Source of the DNA: JAUZRW01 sp964549915
GTDB lineage: Bacteria > Chloroflexota > Anaerolineae > Aggregatilineales > Phototrophicaceae
NCBI GenBank assembly: GCA_964549915.1
Contig: CAZJWX010000040.1
Coordinates: 1-40,075 of the forward strand
Length of the DNA stretch: 40,075 nucleotides
Direction of reading: 5' to 3'
Made by a program: the position numbers and the translations under genes. How positions within the stretch are numbered: position 1 is the stretch's first letter; every line of letters starts with the position of its first letter. A model generated the notes under the pieces. The model saw only the letters and a program-made list of their open reading frames with translations, was not told the origin of the DNA and ran no database searches. Shown one piece after another: positions 22,950 to 30,769 of this stretch.

Positions 22950-24413
22950 ATGACCCGACTCTTCCTCGCCCTGACCTGGCTGCTGCTCGGCGGCATCTTC
23001 GTCGGGGTCGCCCAGGAGGGCACCTTCACCGAACCTGACGAGAGCGGGCGCATCTTCGCCCTCAGCAGCGCCAACGAGACGCTCGCCCTGGCGGAACTGG
23101 TCGAATTTCCGCTTCCGGCGGGCACAATTGACGTAGACTGGAACCCCGTCGATTCCCGGCGTTGGGCGCGGGTGGATGCGTTCGGCCTGCTGCGCTTCGT
23201 TGACCCCAACGCCACCCGGATCGCCGAGGGCGTCTACACCTTCTCGCCCTTCTTCGATGGCTACACCGTCAATGAGCAGAACCCGGCGAGCAACAAGCTC
23301 TTCGTGCGCCAGGTAGAATGGTCACCCGATGGCGAAATGCTGGCCTTCCGCATCCGGAACGAAGCCGAGCCGGATGCCAGCCAGGGACTCTGGTTCTGGC
23401 AGCCGCTGCGCGAACTGGCAACCGATCCCTCGTACCAGCTCATGGGGCACTGCCCGCCCTTCTGCTCCATGTTCGGCGTGCCGGAAGACAGCGCCGGGTG
23501 GCGCACCCGCGACCTGGAATGGTCGAGCGATAATCAGTCGATCCTGGTGACGGCGGATTTGCTCAGCGAGGGGCGACGCGCCCTGGATGTGCGCCGCGCG
23601 GAACGCGATCCGCAGCGTTTGCAACTGGAGACTCCGCCCAACTTCCTGCGCTATGACTACGGACATTGGGCACAAGATGGACAGGCCATCGTCGTCAGCG
23701 GGAACAGCCCGCAGAACGAAGTCGTTTTCGGCCTGATTGAACGCACAGGCCAGGCCATTGAGGTGATTCCGGCGGCGGAAATCGGCATGGCCTGGGTGCA
23801 GGATGCCGTGCAGACGCCCGATGGCGATTTGCTCATGCTGGGATCGTCGGACGGTGTGCGTGCGCCGCTGCGCATCGTGAATGGCGAGGGCGAAGCGTTG
23901 ACGGCCCCCATCGGTGAGTCGGCTCCGCTGCATGTCGAGTGGAGTCCGGCAGTGGATGCGGTGCTGGTACGCACGGCGGAGGGCACCTACGTCGCCCAGG
24001 TGGATGGCACCGTAACCGACCTGACGACGATCATCGACAACAGCCCCAACATCGACTGGGTGCAGGGAGCGCTACCCACGACTCTGCCGCAGATTCCGCT
24101 GCCGGAACCGAGCGCCACCGCCGAAGACATCGAAGCTGAAGCGACCGACGACTCCCCCGCGCAGGCCATCACCGCCGAGGCACCGCCCCCGGTCTACGGC
24201 GTGGGGCAGATTCTGGTGCTGACCGAAGGCACGCTGGATATTTACAGCGAACCCGCCGGCGACGCAGAAATCGTGGGGGTACTGCTGCCGGGAGATGAAT
24301 TGATCGTCACGGCTGGCCCGGTGCAGTCCGGCGATGTGACCTGGTACCGCGTGCAGACATTGACCTACACTGGCTGGATTCGCAACCTGCGCGGGTTAAT
24401 CGCGGCGGAGTAG
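22950..24413 (+). CDS. Secreted beta-propeller-like protein with C-terminal SH3 domain
   Basis: 487 residues. A signal peptide (about 1-21, ending VGVAQ) is followed by propeller-like repeats with WSPDGEMLAFR, WSSDNQSILVT and WAQDGQAIVVSG motifs of the PD40/TolB kind (about 60-360). After an acidic and Pro/Ala-rich linker (about 385-415) comes a bacterial SH3 domain (about 418-485: YSEPAGDAEIVGVLLPGDE and WYRVQTLTYTGWI). It is exported and may bind peptidoglycan or other surface polymers. GGAGG lies nine bases before the ATG. The gene ends at a hairpin (24432). Confidence 0.85.
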   Translation: MTRLFLALTWLLLGGIFVGVAQEGTFTEPDESGRIFALSSANETLALAELVEFPLPAGTIDVDWNPVDSRRWARVDAFGLLRFVDPNATRIAEGVYTFSPFFDGYTVNEQNPASNKLFVRQVEWSPDGEMLAFRIRNEAEPDASQGLWFWQPLRELATDPSYQLMGHCPPFCSMFGVPEDSAGWRTRDLEWSSDNQSILVTADLLSEGRRALDVRRAERDPQRLQLETPPNFLRYDYGHWAQDGQAIVVSGNSPQNEVVFGLIERTGQAIEVIPAAEIGMAWVQDAVQTPDGDLLMLGSSDGVRAPLRIVNGEGEALTAPIGESAPLHVEWSPAVDAVLVRTAEGTYVAQVDGTVTDLTTIIDNSPNIDWVQGALPTTLPQIPLPEPSATAEDIEAEATDDSPAQAITAEAPPPVYGVGQILVLTEGTLDIYSEPAGDAEIVGVLLPGDELIVTAGPVQSGDVTWYRVQTLTYTGWIRNLRGLIAAE

Positions 24414-24431
24414 CGGATCGCAAGACTCGCA

Positions 24432-24474
24432 GGCGGCGGATGGCTTCGGCGGCAAGCCAGTCCGCCGTCTTGTT
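24432..24474 (+). terminator. Hairpin terminator of the propeller/SH3 gene
   Basis: GGCGGA-TGGCTT (24435-24446) pairs with AAGCCA (24454-24459) and, after one bulged G, TCCGCC (24461-24466). GTCTTGTTT follows, giving a fair T-rich tail. Confidence 0.65.
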
Positions 24475-24481
24475 TAACAAG

Positions 24482-24562
24482 GTGGTTCTTCTGGCCTGTC
24501 CTGGCCGCAAAACTCGTCGTTTTGTGTGAGAAGTGCAATGGTGAATCCACGCCAGTGGCTTC
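24482..24562 (-). repeat. Dispersed repeat, copy 2 (inverted relative to 9126-9205)
   Basis: The reverse complement of this stretch matches 9126-9175 over about 50 bases with a handful of changes, including 16- and 17-base exact blocks, and less well beyond. It sits in the convergent gap between the propeller and esterase genes. Confidence 0.7.
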
Positions 24563-24619
24563 TCCCGCTGGCTGAGGTTGCCCGTGTGTTCTCGGATTCT
24601 CATGCGATGGAGCCGGGTT

Positions 24620-25633
24620 CTACGGACTCGGCTCCGCACATGAGGGCAGCAGGCCGTAGTCGCGCTGCCAGTCTTCGCCGTAGAAGGTCAGGTATTCGCT
24701 GACATGCGCCGACCAGTAGTCGTTGTTGTGTTCCCCGGTGGGGTAGACGCGGTATTCGTGCGGGATGTCGCGCTCGGTCAGGCGACTGCTGAAGGTCTGC
24801 TGGCTCGGCCCCGATGAATCGCCCGCGCCGTTATCCAGCCACATGCGCAGGTCAGCCTCCTGCACGAAGGACGAATTGAGCGCCAGTTCCAGCGGGGAAA
24901 AAGCCGCCGGGACTTCGCCGAGCGCTTCCGGGAAGTAGGCGCTGTGCCCCCCCACGATGCCGAAAACATCCGGGTGACGCATCGCCACGCTGTACGCCCA
25001 GAATCCGCCGCGTGAGATGCCGCCGATGGCGCGGTGTTGGCGGTTGCTGATCGTGCAGAAGTCGCGTTCGATAGCGGGAATCATCTCTTCCAGGATGACC
25101 GTCTCGTAGGATGGTTCGGGCGGGAAGGCGTTGACCTGCCCAATCTGCCCCATATAGGGCATCACCAGGATCATCGGCGGCAGCGCCCCGATGCGAATGC
25201 CCTGATCCAGCGCCTCGTGGATGCCCAGGTCTTCCCACTGCTCTTCGCGATAGCTGAGTCCGTGTAGCAGATACACCACCGGGTAACGCCGCTGCACCTC
25301 CCCAATGCGCGTGAAGTAGCAGGGCGGTACGTAGACGCGGTAGCGCAGGTTTTCGCCCGCGATGGCGCTGCGGTTGTCGTCGAAGTCGATGAATTCGCCC
25401 GCTTCCTGCTCGCAAGGAAAGGGCGTGGGCGATGGCGTGAAGAGCGTCGGTGACGGAGCCGGGGTCGGCGTGCGCGTAGGGGTCATCGTCGCGCTAGGGA
25501 TCGGCGTCCGGGTCGGTTCGCCCGTGATGACGACAGCGACGGGAGTCGGGTTGTAGGCCAGGGGTTCACAGCCCATGAACACCAGCGCCACAGCGAAGAG
25601 CGCAAACCACAGCAGAAACTTGAATCGCATCAC
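24620..25633 (-). CDS. Lipoprotein esterase, esterase D / feruloyl esterase-like
   Basis: 337 residues. A lipoprotein signal ends FMGC (Cys22), so it should be lipid-anchored outside the membrane. A Thr-Pro-rich linker (about 37-74) leads to an alpha/beta-hydrolase domain with VVYLLHG (oxyanion region), the nucleophile Ser207 in GGISRGG, an acid in WLDNGAGD (D267 or D272) and His302 in PTGEHNNDYW. This is the putative-esterase family (esterase D, enterochelin and feruloyl esterases); the substrate is unknown. Its promoter TATAAT lies at 25675-25680 on the minus strand. A PspC-toastrack gene ends 111 bases upstream on the same strand. Confidence 0.9.
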   Translation of the reverse strand: MMRFKFLLWFALFAVALVFMGCEPLAYNPTPVAVVITGEPTRTPIPSATMTPTRTPTPAPSPTLFTPSPTPFPCEQEAGEFIDFDDNRSAIAGENLRYRVYVPPCYFTRIGEVQRRYPVVYLLHGLSYREEQWEDLGIHEALDQGIRIGALPPMILVMPYMGQIGQVNAFPPEPSYETVILEEMIPAIERDFCTISNRQHRAIGGISRGGFWAYSVAMRHPDVFGIVGGHSAYFPEALGEVPAAFSPLELALNSSFVQEADLRMWLDNGAGDSSGPSQQTFSSRLTERDIPHEYRVYPTGEHNNDYWSAHVSEYLTFYGEDWQRDYGLLPSCAEPSP

Positions 25634-25674
25634 AGGGGTATCACATTCGCAGCTCGTCTGTACAAAGTCGCCGC

Positions 25675-25680
25675 ATTATA
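25675..25680 (-). promoter_or_regulatory. -10 box (TATAAT) of the lipoprotein esterase gene
   Basis: On the minus strand a consensus TATAAT is followed 41 bases later by the start codon at 25633. The -35 region is not clear. Confidence 0.5.
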
Positions 25681-25744
25681 GTGTGTCCGCCCCGCTTTGG
25701 GGATGGGAGGTTAGGGGCGGGGCATGGCGGGGAAGTGCCAGCCC

Positions 25745-27061
25745 CTATTCCGCCGGGACAATCCGCAGCGCACCACCGCTGACATCCACGCGGTAGGTCA
25801 CCTGAATCGCGGCGTTGTCGAACTGGCGGGCGATCAGCACGTAATCATCGCCGCCCAGTTCCACCCGGTAGCGCAGATCATCGTAGGTCTGTCCGGCGAC
25901 GGGTTCGCGGTTGCGGCTGCGGGCGATCAAGAAGCGCGCGCCAACCGCTTCTGGCACGGTCACCGTCAGGCTGCCATCGCGGATCGTCCAGATGCCGGGG
26001 CGTTCCTGCACGCTGGGCGAGAGCGGTTGATAGGCGGGGAGCGTCACCAGGGCGTCACCGCTTGCCAGCGTCAGATCGAGTCGTTCCAGGTTGAGTGCCG
26101 CCATATCGAAATTCGCCGTGCCGCGATCCCCCTCGAAGGCCATACCCAGGGCGAGGTCGCGCGGAATCTGCAAGCGCAAATCCGCCCGTCCGACGGCATC
26201 CAACGCCGGGAAGTCGCTGGCGTAGGTCTCGATGATGCGAAACGTCGCCAGGCTGCCGCTCTCTTCGTAGAGCAGTTCCAGGGTGCTGTTGCTCCCTCCC
26301 ACGAACTCGCCGCGAATCACGCGCTCGTCCTCATCCAGCACGGAGACAACAACATCTGTATCCAGGGTGCGCAGGTCGATTTGCAGCGTGGTCACTTCCG
26401 GCGAAATCGCTGCCAGGTCGTGCTCGTCCTGGTTGGGCGCGATGATGGCGACTTGATTTTCGGTGCGCTTCTGATCGAGGCGGCTGTTATAGGCGAAGGA
26501 CGCCGCGCCGACGATCAACACAGCGCTCAAGCCCAGGGCGACCAGGCCGCTCACGCGATGCACCCGATACCGCAGCAGGGTATCCAGGCCGACCAGCACC
26601 AGCAGCGCAGGCCAGGAACGGCGGGCGATGTCGATCAGTCCGGCGGGCAGCGCGTCCAACGTCCCCAGCAGCACGATCACCGCCGCCGCCAGGAATCCCA
26701 GCCCGACCGCGAGGCTGCCCCCGCGAAATTGCTTGACGAAGAAAACCAGTGTGATTCCCAGCAGCCCCAGCGCCCAATACAACTCTACACCGATGCTGTC
26801 ACGCGCAAACCAGCCACCGATCACCGCGACTGCCGCCAGCAGCGCGAACAGCGTCCGCAGCAAGTTGGGACTCTGGCGCTGCGTCGGCGATTGCAGCGGC
26901 AGCATCCACCACAGCAGCAGATAGGCCAGCGCCCCCGCCCCCTGCGTGACCACCGCCAGCGTGAGGAAGACGACTCGCCAGACCCAGGGGTTCAACGGCG
27001 TGCTGCGCCCCAAACCCGCGCAAACACCGCCCAGTAATCGGTTCGTGAAACTGCGGAACAT
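25745..27061 (-). CDS. PspC-domain membrane protein with toastrack-like C-terminus
   Basis: 438 residues. The N-terminus is a PspC domain (1-55: LLGGVCAGLGRSTPLNPWVWRVVFL, ending YLLLWWMLP), followed by about five more membrane helices (70-195). Residues 205-438 form a beta-rich LiaF/DUF4097-like domain with repeated LDL...TLASGDALVTLP units. Such proteins sense envelope stress and bind other membrane factors. It follows the four small tandem membrane genes on the same strand after 137 bases, so it may belong to their unit. No kinase or LiaRS pair adjoins it. Confidence 0.85.
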   Translation of the reverse strand: MFRSFTNRLLGGVCAGLGRSTPLNPWVWRVVFLTLAVVTQGAGALAYLLLWWMLPLQSPTQRQSPNLLRTLFALLAAVAVIGGWFARDSIGVELYWALGLLGITLVFFVKQFRGGSLAVGLGFLAAAVIVLLGTLDALPAGLIDIARRSWPALLVLVGLDTLLRYRVHRVSGLVALGLSAVLIVGAASFAYNSRLDQKRTENQVAIIAPNQDEHDLAAISPEVTTLQIDLRTLDTDVVVSVLDEDERVIRGEFVGGSNSTLELLYEESGSLATFRIIETYASDFPALDAVGRADLRLQIPRDLALGMAFEGDRGTANFDMAALNLERLDLTLASGDALVTLPAYQPLSPSVQERPGIWTIRDGSLTVTVPEAVGARFLIARSRNREPVAGQTYDDLRYRVELGGDDYVLIARQFDNAAIQVTYRVDVSGGALRIVPAE

Positions 27062-27198
27062 AGCCGGAATTTTCGCTCAGGTGTCAATGAATCAGATGGG
27101 ATGTGCCGTAACTCGTCCACATCCGCATCTTCCACTATAGCCGAGGGTGCCAACCGGGGCAATGGGCGCGGGCGCTCCCCCAGCATCGAGTGGGGGCA

Positions 27199-27576
27199 TC
27201 AGCGGCGGCTGCGCAATTCGCCATCGTCGCCGAGCAGTTCTTCGTAGAGCATCTCCTCGCTGAGCGACCCTTCGCCCAAACGGCGGCGCAGGCGGATCAG
27301 TTCCTCATCACTGAGGTTGCGCAGCACGGCGTCCAGCTCATCGCGTTTGCGCTTGCCGAACATATCTTCCGAGACGGAAACGGACGATTGCTTGTTCAAG
27401 GAGCCATCGCCCCAGTTCCAGATGAAGCCCGAGACCAGCACCCCCGCACCCAGCAGGAAGAGCAGCACTGGAACAATCGTCCCACCCAGGTTGCCGAAGA
27501 TGGTGACGATGATGACCGTCAGCATCAAAGCCACCCAGATGAAGCGCGTCAGTTCAATTCGTTGATTATCTCGCAT
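27199..27576 (-). CDS. Small two-helix membrane protein, tandem paralogue 4
   Basis: 125 residues from ATG at 27576, overlapping the upstream gene by 11 bases; GGAG nine bases before this ATG lies inside the upstream gene's Asp-Gly-Glu codons. Two membrane helices (about 10-30 and 33-52) are followed by a cytosolic tail with the shared module KRKRDELDAVLRNLSDEEL, LRRRL, GDDGEL. An ORF reading from further upstream exists, but this start is coupled. Function unknown. The module is Arg/Asp-rich and helical and could be a protein-binding domain; it is not the SHOCT domain, which has a different pattern. Confidence 0.8.
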   Translation of the reverse strand: MRDNQRIELTRFIWVALMLTVIIVTIFGNLGGTIVPVLLFLLGAGVLVSGFIWNWGDGSLNKQSSVSVSEDMFGKRKRDELDAVLRNLSDEELIRLRRRLGEGSLSEEMLYEELLGDDGELRSRR

Positions 27577-27931
27577 TGACCCATTCTCCGTCATTCCCCA
27601 CGAGTTTGTACTGCAACAGTTCGTCGTCGATCTCACCCTCGCTCAGGCGCTGCCGCAAACGAAGCAGGTCATCGTCGCTCAAGTCGCGCAGCACGGCATC
27701 CAGCCGGTCGCGCTTGCGCTTCTCTTCCGACTGCTCTTCCCCCACGCTGCGATCTTCACGGTACATCCGCCAGATGAGGCCCATGCCCGTCAATATCGGA
27801 ATCACCGTCACCAGGGCGAGGGCGAAGAACCAGCCATCCATCATGTTGTTCTGGGCGATCACCAGGAAGGCCAGATAGACGAACCACATCAAGAACAACA
27901 TCAATGCCTTGAAATTGCTTTTGTTCATCAT
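27566..27931 (-). CDS. Small two-helix membrane protein, tandem paralogue 3
   Basis: 121 residues from ATG at 27931 (GGAG about ten bases upstream; a longer reading to 27988 begins with an unsupported stretch). Two membrane helices (about 7-25 and 32-52) precede the shared tail EKRKRDRLDAVLRDLSDDD, LRQRLSEGEID, LVGNDGEW. The final Asp-Gly-Glu codons carry the GGAG of the next gene. It is separated from paralogue 2 by about 170 bases with no recognisable gene, so it may have its own transcript start. Confidence 0.8.
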   Translation of the reverse strand: MMNKSNFKALMLFLMWFVYLAFLVIAQNNMMDGWFFALALVTVIPILTGMGLIWRMYREDRSVGEEQSEEKRKRDRLDAVLRDLSDDDLLRLRQRLSEGEIDDELLQYKLVGNDGEWVNAR

Positions 27932-28103
27932 TATCGTGTTTCTCCGTTTCTCGATAAGCCGCGAGATTGCGGTTTGGGTTTGAGTCACTCGCTCAGGACA
28001 TCAGGCTGCGAACCAGGGCGGGTGTGATTGATCATGCGCCGCTGACCGGGATTCTGTGCCGGACAAGCGGGCAGGCAGCAGCCGTGTAAGCACCGCCGCG
28101 CCG

Positions 28104-28493
28104 TCAGCGTTCGTTGAGTAGCTGGTCGCCCTCTTCCCCCAACAACTCGCGCCCCAACAATTCGCGATAGAGGGCATCGTAGTTGACCTCGCCTTCTTTC
28201 AGGCGGCGGCGCAGCGTATACAATTCGTCGTCGCTCAACTCGCGCAGCACTGCGTCGATGCGGTCGCGTTTGCGCTTTTCGATGTCGGTTGCTTCGGCGT
28301 CATAGCCGGACGCACGCTGGCGTCGTTCGGCCTTGCTGAGCCAGAAGAAGAAGGGCAACGTCGCCGCCGTCAGCAGCAGCGCGATGACAACGGGGAAGAA
28401 CAGCCAGCGGCGCATGACGAAGACAACCATTGCAGCGATGATGAACAGCAGCACGATCCAGAGTACGCGCGTCAGGTCAAATTTGCTTCTCAT
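28104..28493 (-). CDS. Small two-helix membrane protein, tandem paralogue 2
   Basis: 129 residues from ATG at 28493, overlapping paralogue 1 by 17 bases; GGAG nine bases before lies in that gene's Asp-Gly-Glu codons. Two membrane helices (about 10-27 and 31-50) lead to the tail EKRKRDRIDAVLRELSDDEL, LRRRLKEGEV. The tail has a small internal duplication (YRELLG then RELLGEEGD) made by two adjacent 15-base copies near 28137-28166, which spoils the Asp-Gly-Glu motif (here EEGDQ). Function unknown. Confidence 0.8.
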   Translation of the reverse strand: MRSKFDLTRVLWIVLLFIIAAMVVFVMRRWLFFPVVIALLLTAATLPFFFWLSKAERRQRASGYDAEATDIEKRKRDRIDAVLRELSDDELYTLRRRLKEGEVNYDALYRELLGRELLGEEGDQLLNER

Positions 28494-28890
28494 TATAAAA
28501 TTCTCCGTCATCGCCCACTAATTCGCGGTAGAGCACGTCGTCGTTGATCTCGCCTGTGCTCAGGCGCTGGCGCAGCCGCACCAGGTCAGCGTCGCTCAAT
28601 TCCCGCAGCACGGCATCCAGCCGGTCGCGTTTGCGCTTCTCTTCGTCGCTGACGGCATCGCGCGATCTCGCGCTGGCATCATGCGTCGTGGCAACCGGGC
28701 GCGTGCGGTAGAAGCGCCCCTTGCCGAAGTCTACCTCATCCATCCAGACCACCGCGAAGATGGCGAATGTCCCGTACAGCAGCATCGGCGTGATGACCGT
28801 CGCGAGCACCCAGTTGAGGCTCAACAAATAGAAAATCATGCCCATCGTCAACAACCAGAGCACGATGCTGGTGAAACTCCGTGCGATCAT
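28477..28890 (-). CDS. Small two-helix membrane protein, tandem paralogue 1
   Basis: 137 residues, the first gene of the four. AGGA lies eight bases before the ATG at 28890. Two membrane helices (about 5-25 and 30-50) are followed by a loop with FGKGRFYRTR and the shared module EKRKRDRLDAVLRELSDAD, LRQRLSTGEIND, GDDGEF. The four copies agree well in the module and little in the helices, so selection acts on the cytosolic tail. Function unknown; neighbourhood with PspC suggests envelope stress. Confidence 0.82.
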   Translation of the reverse strand: MIARSFTSIVLWLLTMGMIFYLLSLNWVLATVITPMLLYGTFAIFAVVWMDEVDFGKGRFYRTRPVATTHDASARSRDAVSDEEKRKRDRLDAVLRELSDADLVRLRQRLSTGEINDDVLYRELVGDDGEFYNEKQI

Positions 28891-28979
28891 CGCTTTATCC
28901 TATGGCTAAACCCGGCACGAACGCCCCTTGATCTCGTCAATAATTACGCGCTAGCTGCCAAAACGTTGCATTGATGTAC

Positions 28980-29016
28980 AGTTTTGCAAGAGTTTTGCAG
29001 GGTATTTGCAGGGTAT
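28980..29016 (+). repeat. Short AGTTTTGCA / TTTGCAGGGTAT repeats
   Basis: AGTTTTGCA occurs at 28980 and 28991, and TTTGCAGGGTAT at 28994-29005 and 29005-29016. They lie between the divergent paralogue 1 and kinase genes and may be regulator sites for either. Confidence 0.45.
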
Positions 29017-29039
29017 GGGATGCAGAGATGCAGGGCTTG

Positions 29040-29048
29040 TGGTAAGCT
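29040..29048 (+). promoter_or_regulatory. Extended -10 element of the kinase-receiver fusion
   Basis: TGGTAAGCT fits TGnTAnnnT and lies 73 bases before the ATG at 29122. Confidence 0.4.
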
Positions 29049-29121
29049 ATCGCCATAACAAATCCGTTAAACCTCAACGAACGGTCTCCCTGGGGAAACA
29101 GAGCGAGAAAAAAGTACGACG

Positions 29122-30687
29122 ATGATCGGTACGAAACTCAACCAGCGCTATGAGATTCTAGAACTTCTGGGAGAGGGTGCCACCTCTACCGTCTATAAAG
29201 GCAAGGATACCCTGCTGGGGCGCGAGGTCGCCTTGAAGGTGCTGCATCCTCATGTGCGCGATACGACGCGCGAACGCTTCTTCCAGGAAGCGATGGCAGC
29301 CGCCCAACTGAACCATCCCAACATCATGGCGATTCATGATCGTGGGGTGGATAACGGACGGGATTACCTGGTGGTGGAATACGTGCAGGGCGACCCCCTG
29401 ACGCATTACATTCCCTCTGTGCCGGAAACGGTCGTCGTCCTCGGGATTCAGATCGCGCGGGCGCTGCATTACGCCCATGAGCGCGACATCATCCACCGCG
29501 ACATCAAGCCCGCCAACATCATGGTCACGCCGGAAGGTCAGGTGAAAATCATGGATCTGGGGTTGGCGCTGCCGCGTGAGGCCAAGCGCGTCACCGCCCC
29601 CGGCATGGTGATCGGCACCCCGGCCTATATTTCACCGGAGCAGGCCAAGGGCAAGACGCTGGATCGGCGCACGGATATTTACTCGCTGGGGATCGTGCTC
29701 TACGAGATGTCTTCCGGCGAACTGCCCTTCAATGCCGATGACATCACCGCGCTCTTGCTGCAACACGTACAGCAAGCCCCGCCGCCGCCGCGCTTGATCG
29801 TGCCGGAACTGCCGATTCCCCTGGAGAGCATCGTCCTCAAGTGCCTGGAAAAAGACCGTGCGCGTCGCTTCCAGACGTGCCGGGCATTGGCGGATGCGCT
29901 GCAAGCGGTCTTCAGCCGCGACCAGGTGCAGATTCCGCCGTCCTATGGCGAAGACCGTTCGCAGTCCAAGGAGACCGTCGTCAACGATGGGACCTCCGAG
30001 CCAGAGCCGGAAGAAGAACCCAGGCTTCAGCGCACTGGCCCCGTGATTCGGGTGGTGCTGGCGGACGACCACGCCCTGCTGCGCCGCATGCTGGTCAGCT
30101 ACTTGCAGAGTAACGACGACATCATCATCGTTGGCGAAGCGTCCGACGGGGACATCGCCCTGGAGCAAACCCTGGCGAACAAGCCTGACCTGCTGCTGCT
30201 CGACCTGAATATGCCCTCACGCGGTGGCCTGGAGATTCTGCCGGAAATCCGCAAGCAAGCGCCCGATGTGAAGGTGCTGGTATTGACCGGGCGCGACGAC
30301 GATCATTACATCATGCGGGCGCTGCGCTCCGGGGCGCATGGCTACGTGCTGAAAACGTCGGACGAAGCCAACCTGCTCGACTCGATCCGCAAGGTGATGG
30401 ATGGCGAGATGGTGCTGGGACGCGGAATCGCCGAGAAGGTAGTTACCGGGCTTCTGGGCAATGAGAGCAGCCGCCTTTCCGAAAAAGAGCTGGATGTGCT
30501 GCGCTGCGTGGCGGCGGGCATGGATGATGACGCCATCAGCGCACGCCTGAACCTGGGCATGACCGAACTGATCGAGATTCACGCCAATGTGCTGGATAAG
30601 GTCGGCGCGCGGGATCGCAATTCAGCGGCGCTGAAGGCCCTGCGCAGTGGTCTGATCTTGATCGAAGATTTGCAAGATATGATGTAA
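29122..30687 (+). CDS. Ser/Thr protein kinase fused to receiver and degenerate LuxR-type HTH
   Basis: 521 residues. Kinase domain (10-265): glycine loop GEGATSTVYKG, K39 in VALKVL, HRD at 125-127 in IIHRDIKPANI, DLG at 145-147 and SPE at 171-173, all consistent with an active PknB-type kinase. After a polar linker (268-308) comes a receiver with D315-D316, the phospho-acceptor D361 in LLLLDLNMPS and K411. The end (452-512) resembles a LuxR helix-turn-helix: LSEKELDVLRCVAAGM..AISARL, then VGARDRNSAALKALRSGL, but the usual SESTVKTH is replaced by GMTELIEIH. Kinase, receiver and output in one chain would join Ser/Thr and two-component signalling. No membrane helix. Cytosolic. Confidence 0.93.
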   Translation: MIGTKLNQRYEILELLGEGATSTVYKGKDTLLGREVALKVLHPHVRDTTRERFFQEAMAAAQLNHPNIMAIHDRGVDNGRDYLVVEYVQGDPLTHYIPSVPETVVVLGIQIARALHYAHERDIIHRDIKPANIMVTPEGQVKIMDLGLALPREAKRVTAPGMVIGTPAYISPEQAKGKTLDRRTDIYSLGIVLYEMSSGELPFNADDITALLLQHVQQAPPPPRLIVPELPIPLESIVLKCLEKDRARRFQTCRALADALQAVFSRDQVQIPPSYGEDRSQSKETVVNDGTSEPEPEEEPRLQRTGPVIRVVLADDHALLRRMLVSYLQSNDDIIIVGEASDGDIALEQTLANKPDLLLLDLNMPSRGGLEILPEIRKQAPDVKVLVLTGRDDDHYIMRALRSGAHGYVLKTSDEANLLDSIRKVMDGEMVLGRGIAEKVVTGLLGNESSRLSEKELDVLRCVAAGMDDDAISARLNLGMTELIEIHANVLDKVGARDRNSAALKALRSGLILIEDLQDMM

Positions 30688-30718
30688 TTTTCTGCATGCA
30701 ATCCCAGACGATTTCCAG

Positions 30719-30738
30719 GGGCGATTCATGAATCGCCC
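30719..30738. repeat. 20-bp perfect palindrome
   Basis: GGGCGATTCATGAATCGCCC is perfectly self-complementary and lies between the kinase fusion gene and trmD, followed by TTATT. It resembles GGGGCGATTCATGAATCGCC-type intergenic elements known from several bacterial genomes, and could help end the kinase transcript. An ATG in its centre would give a false longer start for trmD. Confidence 0.7.
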
Positions 30739-30769
30739 TTATTGGTTTGACCCCCTCAGAAAGGCACTC

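Noticed and set aside
25724..27037. 437-residue plus-strand frame opposite the PspC gene
   Set aside because: Shadow frame rich in His and Gln; the minus strand carries the PspC domain.
30728..30769. Longer start for TrmD
   Set aside because: It begins inside a palindrome and the family starts at MRIDVLTLFP.
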